Assembly: GCA_964602445.1 (NCBI GenBank)
Contig: CAZRQV010000005.1
Coordinates: 32,548 to 96,547, forward strand
DNA from: HGM12587 sp964602445
GTDB taxonomy: Bacteria; Bacillota; Clostridia; Lachnospirales; Lachnospiraceae
Length of the DNA stretch: 64,000 nucleotides
Reading direction: 5' to 3'
The notes below the pieces were generated by a model, which did not search any database, was not told where the DNA came from, and saw nothing but the letters and a program-made list of their open reading frames with translations. Each line of letters starts with the position of its first letter. Position 1 is the stretch's first letter. This document shows, one piece after another, positions 8,414-17,929 of this stretch. The position numbers and the translations under genes were made by a program.

Positions 8414-8674
8414 TTAACTGCATGCGTGTTTATGCAAATATTTCTCTTTCGTTGCCATACCGCCGCGGATGTGACGCTCCTGCTTATTGATCTCCAGTAC
8501 CCCCCGTACTTCTTTCGCCAGTGCGGGATTGATCTGACGCAGCCGGTCTGTACAATCTTTATGTACCGTCGATTTTGAAATCCCAAACTGTTTTGCTGCC
8601 TGTCTGACGGTTGCATTATTTTCTATGATATAGTTTGCGACTTCTACCGCTCTTTCTTCAATATAATCTTTCAA
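8414..8674 (-). CDS. spoIIID: Sporulation transcription factor SpoIIID
   Basis: 86 residues from a TTG at 8674 preceded by AGGGG at 7 bases; this start aligns with the Bacillus protein, which begins M-x-D-Y-I-x-E-R. A second TTG at 8689 is in frame but has no ribosome site. The sequence carries the family hallmarks: a helix-turn-helix with SKSTVHKD, then RL..INP.LA.EV, and a basic tail with HIRGGMATKEKY. SpoIIID is a mother-cell regulator that acts with sigma-E, so the organism is probably a spore former. No other gene appears to share its transcript. Confidence 0.95.
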   Translation of the reverse strand: MKDYIEERAVEVANYIIENNATVRQAAKQFGISKSTVHKDCTDRLRQINPALAKEVRGVLEINKQERHIRGGMATKEKYLHKHACS

Positions 8675-8747
8675 AAAAATCCCCTGCAAACATCTTTTTA
8701 CAATGTATGCAGAGGATTCTCCTGATATTCTATTCTTCGTATGCTCT

Positions 8748-9368
8748 TTATGTTCCGATTTCCGGCGAAACTGTTTTCATTTTTTCTTCATGATAGGCAA
8801 TCCACTCATCTAAGCCCATCGGTACATAATCTGAATACATGCAAAAGCAGTTCAGCAAATTACATGGGATTTGGGATTCTCCATGTACCGTATTGCGGGT
8901 AATGTACTGAAACTGTTCCAGCAGCCGCTGATCCTGCGTATCATGTACATGACCATGCAGCATATAGGTTTTCGGATTGCCATGCTTGCTCAAACGGTAC
9001 TGACCGTTATAACACATGACCGGATAATGGGACAAGATTACTTTTCTCCCATTATCATGCATTTCTGCATAGGAACGCACCCACACAAATCGGGACGGAT
9101 CAAAGGCTTTGTCTTTGATAAAACGATCATGATTTCCCTGAAGTAGATAAATCTTTCCTTTCAGCTGCTCTACGATCACTTTCGTCTGCTCCCACGTTCC
9201 CATGGAAAGATCTCCGAGTACTACGACTTCATCATTTTTCCGCACACGGCGGTTCCACTGAGCGATCATATGATCATTCATGTCCTGCTCATCACGAAAT
9301 CCACGGCAATCCATGGCATGATTTAACGCATCATGATAAAAGTGCAGATCGGAAATATAATATCGCAT
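8748..9368 (-). CDS. Calcineurin-like metallophosphoesterase
   Basis: 206 residues from the ATG at 9368, which lies one base past the stop of the preceding lipoprotein gene, with GAGG 9 bases upstream. The dinuclear metal motifs are all present: DLHFYHD, LGDLSMG, GNHDRF, SHYP and HGHVHD. It is soluble, with no signal peptide. Relatives act as phosphodiesterases or nucleotide phosphatases of uncertain substrate. The tight coupling to the trigger-factor-like lipoprotein looks like an operon, but I see no functional link. Confidence 0.85.
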   Translation of the reverse strand: MRYYISDLHFYHDALNHAMDCRGFRDEQDMNDHMIAQWNRRVRKNDEVVVLGDLSMGTWEQTKVIVEQLKGKIYLLQGNHDRFIKDKAFDPSRFVWVRSYAEMHDNGRKVILSHYPVMCYNGQYRLSKHGNPKTYMLHGHVHDTQDQRLLEQFQYITRNTVHGESQIPCNLLNCFCMYSDYVPMGLDEWIAYHEEKMKTVSPEIGT

Positions 9369-9369
9369 A

Positions 9370-10482
9370 TTATTCTGCCTCAACGACTGCGTTTTCTACC
9401 ACAAATGCCATTGCTTTATCCATCAGAAGCTGTTCTGTCAGATTATCTTTGCCAACTGCTTCTTCAAAATCTGCCAGTTCTGTGTATCCGTAGTAAGTCA
9501 TATAAGATTCTGCGCCTACTGTATAATCTTCTTCGGAAAGTTCGATGCCTTCTTTTTCAACGATGGCTTTTTTGATCAGTGTTTCCTGAATTGTGAAGGT
9601 TCCTGCTGTTCTGCACTGTTCTTCATACTGATCCATTGTCATTCCAAGCGCATTGGTTACATAAGTTTCCAGATCTACACCATAATAGCTGGATGCCATG
9701 CTTTCGTACTGAGACATCATCTGTTCTACATATAATTCTACTTCTTCTTCAGTAATGTCGAACGTACTGTTCGCGATGATGGTTTCTAACAATGCATATT
9801 CTCTTTCACTTTCTGCTTCCTGCTGTTTGGATGCTTCCAGATTTTCTTTGATTCCTGCGTATAATGCATCTACATTGTCATACCCCTGTTCCTGAGCAAA
9901 TGCATCACTTAAAGTTGCAGGTACACGTTCCCAGCATTCGTTTACTGTGATCGTAAATACAACTTCTGCGCCATTTAATTCTTCTACACCGTAATTTTCC
10001 GGGAATGTCATTGGACAATCTTTGGTTTCTCCTACTTTCATTCCTACGATGCTTTCTGCGAATCCATCAATATAGCGGTTGTTTTCAATGCTCAGTTCCT
10101 GACCCTGAGCTGTACCGCCGTCAAATGCAACGCCGTCTTTCTTTCCTTCATAATCAATATTTACATAAGATGTTCCTGTAACAACATCCTGTGCATTTTT
10201 ATCATAAGAGCTGGACAGAAGATACTGTACCTGTGTTTCTACTTCTTCTTCAGTAACAGTAGTATCTGCCGGTGTATAAGTAATTCCTTTGTATTCTCCC
10301 AGTTCTGTTAATGTACTGGTGCCTCTTGCACTGGTATCTAATTCTTCAGAATCAGTGCTATCATCCTGTGTCTGTTCTTCCACCGCTGAATCATTGGTGC
10401 TTCCTGTGTCTTTCTGTCCGCAGGCTGTTAACGATACTACCATGCATCCTGCTAAAAACATTGTTAATAATTTCTTTTTCAT
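9370..10482 (-). CDS. Trigger-factor-like lipoprotein with FKBP peptidyl-prolyl isomerase domain
   Basis: 370 residues. The lipoprotein signal has its lipobox LTAC at residues 18-21, so Cys21 would be lipidated. A Ser/Thr/Asp-rich linker follows. The FKBP-type domain covers about 105-190 (VNIDYEGKKDGVAFDGG, then GFAESIVGMKVGE, then FPENYG), and a trigger-factor C-terminal helical region follows to about residue 360. It probably folds proteins outside the membrane, taking the place of a PrsA-type foldase (inference). CGGAGG precedes the ATG. It is transcribed with the downstream phosphoesterase. Confidence 0.88.
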   Translation of the reverse strand: MKKKLLTMFLAGCMVVSLTACGQKDTGSTNDSAVEEQTQDDSTDSEELDTSARGTSTLTELGEYKGITYTPADTTVTEEEVETQVQYLLSSSYDKNAQDVVTGTSYVNIDYEGKKDGVAFDGGTAQGQELSIENNRYIDGFAESIVGMKVGETKDCPMTFPENYGVEELNGAEVVFTITVNECWERVPATLSDAFAQEQGYDNVDALYAGIKENLEASKQQEAESEREYALLETIIANSTFDITEEEVELYVEQMMSQYESMASSYYGVDLETYVTNALGMTMDQYEEQCRTAGTFTIQETLIKKAIVEKEGIELSEEDYTVGAESYMTYYGYTELADFEEAVGKDNLTEQLLMDKAMAFVVENAVVEAE

Positions 10483-10499
10483 ATTTTTCCTCCGTTTGT

Positions 10500-11975
10500 T
10501 TATAAAATAAAAGAAAACATTCTTGAAAACTGCTCCTTAATACGAATCATAAAACTTCTTTTTTCATAAAGCTCCTGCGTGATCTGCGTACAGGATTCCA
10601 AATCTTTTTCGAAGATTGTTTCCAGTTTTTCCGTTATCTTCTGACTGTAAATCGTTGCATTTACTTCAAAATTTAACTGATAGCTTCGAACATCCATGTT
10701 CGCTGTTCCGTAACAGCTCACCAGTCCGTCACTCATCACTCCCTTTGCATGAAGAAAACCGTTATTATAAACATAACATTTTACTCCTGCTCCCAGCAGC
10801 TCTCCCACATAGGAATAGGTTGCCCAATATACCAGTGGATGATCCGGTTTGCATGGAATCATGATCTTTACATCAATCCCGGAATAGGCTGCCATTTTTA
10901 TTTCATTTAAAATCACTTCATCCGGTACCAGATATGGTGTCTGGATATAGACATGATCTCTGGCTTTGCCGATCAGCTTCTGGTAATTATCACGAATCTC
11001 CTGATTTATCGTATCCGGCCCGCTGGAAATGATCTGCACACCTTCAGATCCTGCGCCGGCTGAAAATTCCCGAATCAGATTTTTCCGCTGAAACAGATCC
11101 TGCTTTACTGCATAATTCCAATCCAGAATAAAACGGATATGAAGACTGACCACTGCAGATCCATATAATTTCAGATGAGTATCCCGCCAGTAGCCGAACT
11201 TTTGATCCAGCCCCAAATACTCTCTGCCGATATTAAAACCGCCTACATATGCTTTTTTTCCATCGATCACAATGATCTTTCGATGATTGCGGTAATTAAT
11301 ACGAAGATGCAGCCGTTTAAAAAATGCAGGAAAAAACTCTCCCACTTCGATTCCTTTGCTTCGGATCCGCTTCCAGTCCCGCCCTGTCATGGTTCTGCAT
11401 CCCATACTGTCATACAGAATCCGCACCTCTACGCCTTCTTTTACTTTTTGTGCCAGAAGTTCTTCCAAGGCCTGCCAGAGCTCATCGTTTTTGATAATGT
11501 AAGATTGGATATGAACAAATTCCTTTGCATGATAAATTTCTTCATACAAATCCCGGAAATATTCTTTGCCGTCGGTATAGATTTCCACATCATTATCATC
11601 GGTATATACTGCCTTGGATGCGGTCAGATTATACATGACCAGATCGGAATAGCGTGACAGCATTCCATGATGATCCGCCGAAAATATCTGTCTGTTTTTT
11701 ACCCGTTTTTCCTGACGGATCAAAGTCGAATTCAGAGCATCGTCTACCTCTTTGTTTTTGAACATTTTGCTCTTTCTCATATCCTGACCGAACAGAAGAT
11801 AGAGCAAAAATCCAAGAACCGGAATAAAATACAGCACCAAAAGCCATGCCCAGATTGTTTTGGGATCTCTGCGCTCAAAAAACACGATTATGATCGCCAG
11901 CAAAATATTCAAACCGAATAAGTGCTGCCATATGAAATGAAACACTGTAGAAATCACAACAAAAATTTCCTCCAT
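10500..11975 (-). CDS. cls: Cardiolipin synthase (phospholipase D family)
   Basis: 491 residues from the ATG at 11975, with GGGAGG 8-9 bases upstream; an upstream GTG-initiated extension to 12002 is less likely. Two N-terminal membrane segments (about 1-60) carry the PLDc_N hallmark with ERRDPKTIWAW. Two HKD motifs follow: HRKIIVID and HAKGVMSD. The enzyme joins two phosphatidylglycerols to make cardiolipin at the membrane. It lies 17 bases upstream of the lipoprotein gene and may share its transcript. Confidence 0.93.
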   Translation of the reverse strand: MEEIFVVISTVFHFIWQHLFGLNILLAIIIVFFERRDPKTIWAWLLVLYFIPVLGFLLYLLFGQDMRKSKMFKNKEVDDALNSTLIRQEKRVKNRQIFSADHHGMLSRYSDLVMYNLTASKAVYTDDNDVEIYTDGKEYFRDLYEEIYHAKEFVHIQSYIIKNDELWQALEELLAQKVKEGVEVRILYDSMGCRTMTGRDWKRIRSKGIEVGEFFPAFFKRLHLRINYRNHRKIIVIDGKKAYVGGFNIGREYLGLDQKFGYWRDTHLKLYGSAVVSLHIRFILDWNYAVKQDLFQRKNLIREFSAGAGSEGVQIISSGPDTINQEIRDNYQKLIGKARDHVYIQTPYLVPDEVILNEIKMAAYSGIDVKIMIPCKPDHPLVYWATYSYVGELLGAGVKCYVYNNGFLHAKGVMSDGLVSCYGTANMDVRSYQLNFEVNATIYSQKITEKLETIFEKDLESCTQITQELYEKRSFMIRIKEQFSRMFSFIL

Positions 11976-12170
11976 CGCTTTCTTCCTCCCGTTTCGTTTC
12001 ACAAAGCTAAGTTACAGTATACCACAACTTTTGAAACATTAGTAGCATCAATCGCAGAAAATTATATGCGAAAAACACTCTTTGCTTGCTTAAATCCGGA
12101 AAGAATGGTAGAATACGTACAGAATTGAAGAAATATCCTCTTTAGGATAAAATATACGGAGGTATAAAGC

Positions 12171-12605
12171 ATGTTTTGGAAGATTCTGATTGTGATTCTT
12201 GTTCTGATCGCAATTGCACTGGGGGTTCTGTATTATTTTGGAAATAAAATGCAGAAAAGACAGCGTGAACAGCAGGGACAGTTAGAGGCTATGGCCCAGA
12301 CCGTATCCATGCTCATCATTGACAAAAAACGTCTGAAACTTAAGGAATCGGGTCTTCCGCAGATGGTGATCGACCAGACACCAAAATATCTGCGCCGTTC
12401 CAAACTTCCTGTTGTAAAAGCGAAAGTTGGTCCAAAGATCATGACTCTCATTGCAGATGAAAAGGTATTTGAAATCCTTCCTGTAAAAAAAGAATGTAAA
12501 GTTGTTGTCAGCGGTATTTACATTACAGAAGTCAAAAGTGCCCGCGGCGGTTTAGAACAGCCGGCACCAAAGAAAAAAGGCTTTTTTGCAAGATTCAAAA
12601 AATAA
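12171..12605 (+). CDS. Small single-pass membrane protein of unknown function
   Basis: 144 residues. One hydrophobic segment (about 4-24) is followed by a basic, Gln-rich stretch (about 25-45), a soluble domain (about 46-125) and a Lys-rich tail (KKKGFFARFKK). ACGGAGG lies 8 bases upstream of the ATG. The charge pattern suggests the soluble part is cytoplasmic and may touch membrane lipid. It is a lone plus-strand gene between minus-strand genes, with its own terminator. I do not recognise the family. Confidence 0.75.
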   Translation: MFWKILIVILVLIAIALGVLYYFGNKMQKRQREQQGQLEAMAQTVSMLIIDKKRLKLKESGLPQMVIDQTPKYLRRSKLPVVKAKVGPKIMTLIADEKVFEILPVKKECKVVVSGIYITEVKSARGGLEQPAPKKKGFFARFKK

Positions 12606-12625
12606 GCAAAAATGAAACAAAATGA

Positions 12626-12667
12626 CAAAACCACAAGTCCGGTGAACTCCGGTGCTTGTGGTTTTTC
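12626..12667 (+). terminator. Intrinsic terminator after the small membrane protein
   Basis: The stem ACCACAAG (12630-12637) pairs with CTTGTGGT (12655-12662), flanked by an A-run and followed by TTTT. Confidence 0.85.
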
Positions 12668-12738
12668 TGTTTCTGTATTTTTAAATTCTCAAAAAGCATT
12701 GCGTTTTACCCAAAAGTAAATTCTTCCGCATTTATCTT

Positions 12739-13176
12739 TTAAAACTGCTTCAGCTCTTTTTGGCAGATGTTCATTCGGACATTGCTCTCCGTGATCACTA
12801 CTCCTTCGGTCTTTAAAGAATAGTCGATCATCAAAGTTACCTGTTCGTCTCCAATCTCTGTCAAAAGCTGTTCTGTATAAACGGACATGGACAGCGGCCC
12901 CATCGGTGTCTGATAGATCATCTGATGTTCCCGATCTTTCTGAAATACCATTCTGGTAGATGCCGCGCCGCTTCTAAGCAATTCTACGCTGTCTTCTGTA
13001 AATTTAAGTGTGCTTTTGATCACACCGTCAATTCCTTCCATGACTTCCTCAAACAGCACGTAATGCTTTCCATTTTTCTGAAAATACTGTCCCGGAGAAA
13101 TCAGTTCTACCGGTTCATCTTTTTCTCCGTCTGTAGCATGAAGTCCTGAAATCGTCAATATAATATCTTTTGTCAT
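12739..13176 (-). CDS. DUF1934 family beta-barrel protein
   Basis: 145 residues, matching the DUF1934 (YwiB-like) pattern: ILTISGLH near the start, YVLFEEVMEG, LLRSG..STRMVFQ, and a late TPMGPLSMSVYT. These are small lipocalin-like cytoplasmic proteins with no settled function. It starts one base after the murI stop, so it shares that transcript. Relatives often neighbour murI or argS. Confidence 0.88.
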   Translation of the reverse strand: MTKDIILTISGLHATDGEKDEPVELISPGQYFQKNGKHYVLFEEVMEGIDGVIKSTLKFTEDSVELLRSGAASTRMVFQKDREHQMIYQTPMGPLSMSVYTEQLLTEIGDEQVTLMIDYSLKTEGVVITESNVRMNICQKELKQF

Positions 13177-13177
13177 A

Positions 13178-14002
13178 CTAATATTCCTCTATGTTGATCT
13201 GTTTAATACTGGTCACATCACACGGCAGAATCGAATTAGCAAAGGTTTTAAACTTTTCTGCAGCGTCACTGACGAAAAATTCGTACGGATTTTCGAAATC
13301 TTTTGAATTTCCGTCATTGGCAATCCCTTCTTTTTCCAAAAGAGCTCTCAGCTCTACCGCTGTTTCATATGCAGGATTTACCAGTGTTACCTTATCCCCC
13401 ATCACTTCTCCCACCATATGGCGAAGCAGCGGATAATGGGTACACCCAAGGATCAATGTATCAATCTCCGATCCCTGAAGATCTGCAAGATATCGTTTGG
13501 CAACCTCTTTTGTAACCGGATCTTTTGTCCATCCTTCTTCTACCAGCGGCACAAACAGCGGACAGGCTTTTCCGATGACTGATGCATCTTTTTCCAGTTC
13601 CTGGATCAATTTTACGTAAATCCCACTGTTGACCGTTGTTTCTGTACCAATGATACCAATCTTTTTATTTTTCGTCGCTTTTACTGCTGCCCTTGCCCCC
13701 GGACGAACCACCCCGATGATGGGAATATCCAGTTCATCTCTCACTGCTTCCAGTGCTGCCGCGCTGGCAGTATTGCAGGCAACAACGATTGCTTTTACTT
13801 CTCTCGTTTTCAAAAAACGAATGATCTGCCTTGTATATCTGATCAGTGTATCTGTTGATTTACTTCCGTAAGGAACTCGCGCCGTATCACCAAAATAGAC
13901 GATCCGTTCCTGAGGGATCTGGCGCATGATTTCTCTTGCCACCGTCAATCCTCCTACGCCGGAATCAAACACACCGATCGGTGCTTCTTTTATCGTCTGC
14001 AT
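13178..14002 (-). CDS. murI: Glutamate racemase
   Basis: 274 residues from the ATG at 14002 with AAGGG about 8 bases upstream; the longer frame to 14056 would begin with residues untypical of the family. It makes D-glutamate for peptidoglycan. Signature motifs are FDSGVGGLT near the N-terminus, VACNTASA with the first catalytic Cys and GCTHYPLL with the second. It is followed directly by the DUF1934 gene and preceded by a small membrane protein. Confidence 0.96.
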   Translation of the reverse strand: MQTIKEAPIGVFDSGVGGLTVAREIMRQIPQERIVYFGDTARVPYGSKSTDTLIRYTRQIIRFLKTREVKAIVVACNTASAAALEAVRDELDIPIIGVVRPGARAAVKATKNKKIGIIGTETTVNSGIYVKLIQELEKDASVIGKACPLFVPLVEEGWTKDPVTKEVAKRYLADLQGSEIDTLILGCTHYPLLRHMVGEVMGDKVTLVNPAYETAVELRALLEKEGIANDGNSKDFENPYEFFVSDAAEKFKTFANSILPCDVTSIKQINIEEY

Positions 14003-14056
14003 AAGTATTTCCCTTCTTTGCACTTCTTTCGTTACTGTTCCGGCAATCTTTTCCAA

Positions 14057-14245
14057 TCAGTGAAATAGTTCAAGAAAACGAAACTCCAGCTTCAGCGGGA
14101 TTTCATCCGAATACTGCATTTCTACAGCCATTTCTTTTCCGTTTTTATCCACCAATTTCAGGTGATGCCCTAAAATCAGTTTCGGATAAAAACTTCCGAT
14201 CAGCAGACAGACACAAACTGCGCCCGTCATCATATATCGTTTCAT
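14057..14245 (-). CDS. Small protein with N-terminal membrane segment, unknown
   Basis: 62 residues. AAGGAG lies 8 bases before the ATG at 14245, which supports translation. A hydrophobic stretch (about 6-24) could be a membrane anchor or uncleaved signal, and the remainder is charged. It ends 54 bases before murI and could be co-transcribed with it. No family recognised. Confidence 0.5.
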   Translation of the reverse strand: MKRYMMTGAVCVCLLIGSFYPKLILGHHLKLVDKNGKEMAVEMQYSDEIPLKLEFRFLELFH

Positions 14246-14361
14246 ACCATTGCTCCTTTTCTTTCAGTAACAACAGTATTTCCACATTTTTCCTATCCTA
14301 TACCACTTTTTTTATTCCAATCCACAGTAACTTTCTGACTTTTCTGTCAAACCATTTCCGT

Positions 14362-15027
14362 TTATTTTAATTTGCTGATCACTGCCAACTGCTGATTTTC
14401 AATATGATCCCGCATGCATTTTCTTGCTTTTTCTTTATTTCCGGACGCAATGGAATCCAAAATTTCCTGATGTTCTCTTACCAAACTGTCATAATAATGA
14501 GGATCTTTCAAATATTCAATCCGGTATCGGTACATATTTTCCCGAAGATTGTTCAGCATCTGTACCAGACGGTCATTGCAGGTTGCTTCATAGATCACTT
14601 CGTGAAATTTCATATCTGTCTCAGCAATCCGGATCAGATCCATCGATCCTTTCGACGCTTCAAATGCTTTCGCAGCTTGTTTTAAACTAACCAGCTGCTC
14701 CTGTGTAATTCTGTCACAGGCAACTTCCACCGCAAACATTTCCAAGGTTCTGCGCACTTCCAGAACATCTTTCGTATCTTTTTCCGTAATGTTGGCTACT
14801 GCTGCCCCTTTTCTCGGAACCATGACAACCAGACCTTCCAGCTCCAGTTTTCGGATTGCTTCCCGGATCGGTGTACGGCTTACTCCCAGACGATCGGCCA
14901 GCTTGATCTCCATCAGCCGTTCTCCCGGCTGCAGTTCTCCTTTTAAGATTGCCTGACGTAAGGTCTGAAATACCACATCCCTTAAAGGTAAATATGCATT
15001 TTCCTCTATGGTCAATCCTGATATCAT
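14362..15027 (-). CDS. GntR family regulator, FadR/FCD subfamily
   Basis: 221 residues. A winged-helix GntR domain (about 10-75) has GERLMEIKLADRLGVSRTPIREA-type spacing. An all-helical FCD ligand-binding domain (about 85-215) has the Asp/His metal-site pattern (DMKFHEVIY, later HQEIL and MRDHIEN). The family binds small carboxylates, usually through a metal. It overlaps ispE by 4 bases (ATGA type), so the two are translationally coupled. The effector is unknown. Confidence 0.9.
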   Translation of the reverse strand: MISGLTIEENAYLPLRDVVFQTLRQAILKGELQPGERLMEIKLADRLGVSRTPIREAIRKLELEGLVVMVPRKGAAVANITEKDTKDVLEVRRTLEMFAVEVACDRITQEQLVSLKQAAKAFEASKGSMDLIRIAETDMKFHEVIYEATCNDRLVQMLNNLRENMYRYRIEYLKDPHYYDSLVREHQEILDSIASGNKEKARKCMRDHIENQQLAVISKLK

Positions 15028-15911
15028 TTGCCCCTCTCTTTCCGGTTATAAGGCGTTGTCAGATAGATCTGCTTTGACAGACCGCTCTCCTGCAGCTTTT
15101 CATAAGCTTCTTTTGCCTGTGCATAATTTGTAAAGATTCCAAAAACAGTCGGACCGCTGCCGCTCATCATTGCTCCCAAAGCGCCATGCTCTACCATCAT
15201 CTGTTTGATTTCTGAGATTACCGGATATTCCGGAACGGTAACCCGTTCCAGCACATTTCCCATATGTGCAACCAGTTTTTCCAGATCACCTTCCTGCAAT
15301 GCTTCCAGCTGAAGATCCACTTCCGGATGATCTTCCGGTTTCAGATCGTTGGCATGAAGGTTTTCATAAACAAATTTTGTCGATACATTGATCGGAGGTT
15401 TTGCAATGAGAATATGACATTTCGGCATTGCCGGAAGAACTGTCAGCTTCTCTCCGATGCCTTCCGCCAGCGCTGTTCCGCGCATGATACAATACGGTAC
15501 GTCTGCTCCCAGATGAACCCCTCTGTCCATCAGTTCCTGCTGGGAAAGTTTTAAATGATACATTTTATTCATTCCAAAAAGTACGGCTGCTGCATCAGAA
15601 CTTCCGCCTGCCATACCTGCTGCTACCGGAATCACTTTTTTCAAATGAATGGAAACTCCTCCCGGAAGCCGGAATTCATCTTTTAACAATTTGGCTGCTT
15701 TATAAGCCAGATTATTTTCATTATTTGGAAGATAATACAGGTTTGTACGGATCCTGATCTCATCTTCCTCTATCTTTCGAATATGAATCTGATCATGAAG
15801 ACCGATCGTTTGCATGATCATCTTTACTTCGTGATACCCATCTTCTTTTCTTCGTAATACATCAAGACCTAAATTGATCTTTGCCAGTGCTTTTAATCTA
15901 ATCTGATTCAT
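15024..15911 (-). CDS. ispE: 4-diphosphocytidyl-2-C-methyl-D-erythritol kinase
   Basis: 295 residues from the ATG at 15911 with GAGG 8 bases upstream; an upstream extension to 15950 is unlikely. A GHMP kinase of the non-mevalonate isoprenoid pathway. The N-terminus KALAKINLGLDV and the ATP loop PVAAGMAGGSSDAAA are diagnostic, and MMSGSGPTVFG near the C-terminus is the third GHMP motif. It overlaps the GntR gene by 4 bases. Confidence 0.95.
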   Translation of the reverse strand: MNQIRLKALAKINLGLDVLRRKEDGYHEVKMIMQTIGLHDQIHIRKIEEDEIRIRTNLYYLPNNENNLAYKAAKLLKDEFRLPGGVSIHLKKVIPVAAGMAGGSSDAAAVLFGMNKMYHLKLSQQELMDRGVHLGADVPYCIMRGTALAEGIGEKLTVLPAMPKCHILIAKPPINVSTKFVYENLHANDLKPEDHPEVDLQLEALQEGDLEKLVAHMGNVLERVTVPEYPVISEIKQMMVEHGALGAMMSGSGPTVFGIFTNYAQAKEAYEKLQESGLSKQIYLTTPYNRKERGK

Positions 15912-16052
15912 TATCATTACCTCATGTACTTTGTATACAATATACCACATATATTATACGCAATCCCTAATTTCATTGCAAGGCGTTTCTCTCAGAAACC
16001 GCCAAAAACTCCTGCTTTTTCAAAAAGTCCACTCGGTTCCATGTTTCTTCTG

Positions 16053-16197
16053 CTCTTAAGGCTCGAGTACTTTTTCCAGAAAATCTATAAAATCCGTACT
16101 TTTCCTACTCTTAGGACTTGAGTCCTCTTTTTAAAGAATCTACAGAATCCGTACTTTCCTGCTCTTAGGACTTGAGTCCTTTCTCAAGTCTTAAGAA
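16053..16197. repeat. Three 54-55-bp tandem repeats with palindromic cores
   Basis: An 18-base core (CTCTTAGGACTTGAGTCC or close variant) recurs at 16053-16070, 16108-16125 and 16162-16179, with spacers sharing AATCCGTACTTT and CCTG/ACTC. The last copy pairs with an inverted partner (CTCAAGTCTTAAG, 16184-16196) to form a 13-base stem with one mismatch. It lies between ispE and the SPOCS gene. Confidence 0.65.
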
Positions 16198-16210
16198 CAG
16201 AATTTTCCGC

Positions 16211-17782
16211 CTATCCGAAAAGACACTCTTCCCTCTGTTTGAGCAGCATCAGCTTTTGTCCCGGAACCACTTCTTCTGCAGGAAGTTCATTTAACTTTCG
16301 GATTTCTTCCATTGTGGTATGGTTTGCTTTTGCAATATCCCACAGCGTTTCTTTCGGCTGTACAAAATGGATCAGAATTCCCGGACGCTTCTTTTCTGCT
16401 TCCGGATCATAGCATTCCCCAGTGACCGCAGTAATATTCTGCCGGCGGCATTGTTCCATCACACAGACGTTCAGCCCGATCACACCTCGTACTTCTAATT
16501 GATTTTCTTCCGGCATAGTAAGAAAAAGTTGTTCCACATTTTCCCGAAGAATCCACCGATCCTCTTTCTGAATTTCCGGAATTTCGATCAGTTGGCTACA
16601 GAGCAGTAAGAAAACAGCACTTCCGAAGGGCTGGCTGTCATGATCGGTAATATACAGCACCTGAACTTCTAAGATTCCCTCCCACTGAATGCCTTCTTTC
16701 GTAATCTGGCTCTGTTTTTGCCGCAGCTGTACCTGATGACTTAAAATCTGCAGAATCTTCGCCCCTTCCTCTAAATGCTCCTGACCGGATACCCTGCATT
16801 TGGTCTGTGTGCACATCCGCAGCCGTTCATAAGAAATCTCCTGCATCTGAAGGCTCAGTTGTTCTTTGGTGCTGTAAAGATCACTCAGTACACTACAGCT
16901 ATGTTCCTCATAAAAATGCATGGAAATATCCATCAGCAGGTCAATCTGGAACATACGCAGTTCCCCGTCATAATCCGGTTTTAATTCAATTTCCTGATGA
17001 ATGATCTCTGCTTCCGGCACTCCGAACATTTCCTGCGTCAGCCCTTCCACTTCTGTCGTTCCCTGAAACGGAATGGTCTGTTCATACCACTGGATCATCA
17101 ACTGATCGTCTTCGCTGCGATAAACGACAAACAGTAAAATCTCTCCTTTGACATCCAGTCTTCCTTCCTGCTGACGAAGATCCAGCCCTCTCACCTGCAG
17201 ATCCTTCCATAAAATTTCCTGTACATTCGGTTTGTTGGCTGGCAGCAGCACTTCGTCCCGTACCCGATAACTGCCTTTTTTCTCTAATACCGGTTCGGCT
17301 GCCGGAAAAGTTTCTTGTTTCATACAAAGATCGTGCCGTTCTTCCGGGCATTCCGTCAAAAGACAAGCTTCCGTTCCAATGATCAGTCCCTGAAGTGTGA
17401 CCAATGCCCTGACACTTAATTTTCCCGGATGTATGATCGTCACATCCAGTTCCTCTATATTCCAGTCAATCTTTAACTGATCTCCGGAAACTGCACCTTC
17501 CATGTACAAAATCTCATCAAACGGAATTTCCATCATCAGATTACTGAGCATTTCTCCGGATCGTTCTGTCACATACAACACCCACAATTTCAACGTTCCA
17601 TGGATCCGGATCTTTCCGTTTTCCGTGTGAACCTCATCTACGCGGATTTCTGCTTTTTTCTGCAGCAGCGCGGAAATATCCGGTTTTCCCTCCGGAATAC
17701 TGTAATCATCTCCGATCGTAATCTGACTCCGCGCCTCCTTTTTTTCGTATTTCCGATGTATTGCTTTCTGCTTTAATTCCAT
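16211..17782 (-). CDS. SPOCS (DUF3794) and LysM domain protein, spore coat type
   Basis: 523 residues. Beta-rich SPOCS repeats occupy about 25-150, 175-290 and 340-450. A C-terminal LysM domain follows (about 475-517), with HFVQPKETLWDIAKANHTT and PGQKLMLL. The same arrangement is seen in Clostridial proteins related to SpoVID/SafA. LysM would hold the protein to cortex or coat peptidoglycan. No signal peptide is seen, in keeping with mother-cell assembly. AGGAGG precedes the ATG. It stands alone, with the hairpin repeats just beyond its stop. Confidence 0.88.
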   Translation of the reverse strand: MELKQKAIHRKYEKKEARSQITIGDDYSIPEGKPDISALLQKKAEIRVDEVHTENGKIRIHGTLKLWVLYVTERSGEMLSNLMMEIPFDEILYMEGAVSGDQLKIDWNIEELDVTIIHPGKLSVRALVTLQGLIIGTEACLLTECPEERHDLCMKQETFPAAEPVLEKKGSYRVRDEVLLPANKPNVQEILWKDLQVRGLDLRQQEGRLDVKGEILLFVVYRSEDDQLMIQWYEQTIPFQGTTEVEGLTQEMFGVPEAEIIHQEIELKPDYDGELRMFQIDLLMDISMHFYEEHSCSVLSDLYSTKEQLSLQMQEISYERLRMCTQTKCRVSGQEHLEEGAKILQILSHQVQLRQKQSQITKEGIQWEGILEVQVLYITDHDSQPFGSAVFLLLCSQLIEIPEIQKEDRWILRENVEQLFLTMPEENQLEVRGVIGLNVCVMEQCRRQNITAVTGECYDPEAEKKRPGILIHFVQPKETLWDIAKANHTTMEEIRKLNELPAEEVVPGQKLMLLKQREECLFG

Positions 17783-17929
17783 AATCAGCCTCCTTTCAGA
17801 GACATTTTATGCTATCATACGAAAAGATATGCCGTACAGCTGCCAAACCCTTTTTGTCCTGCAGAACTTATCGATCAGAGATTAAAAGTTTGGAAACTTA
17901 GAACAAAAGCAACAACGTCTTTCCTTTGA

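Noticed and set aside
15924..16121. Plus-strand frame over the ispE upstream repeats
   Set aside because: It is explained by the tandem repeats and has no start signal.
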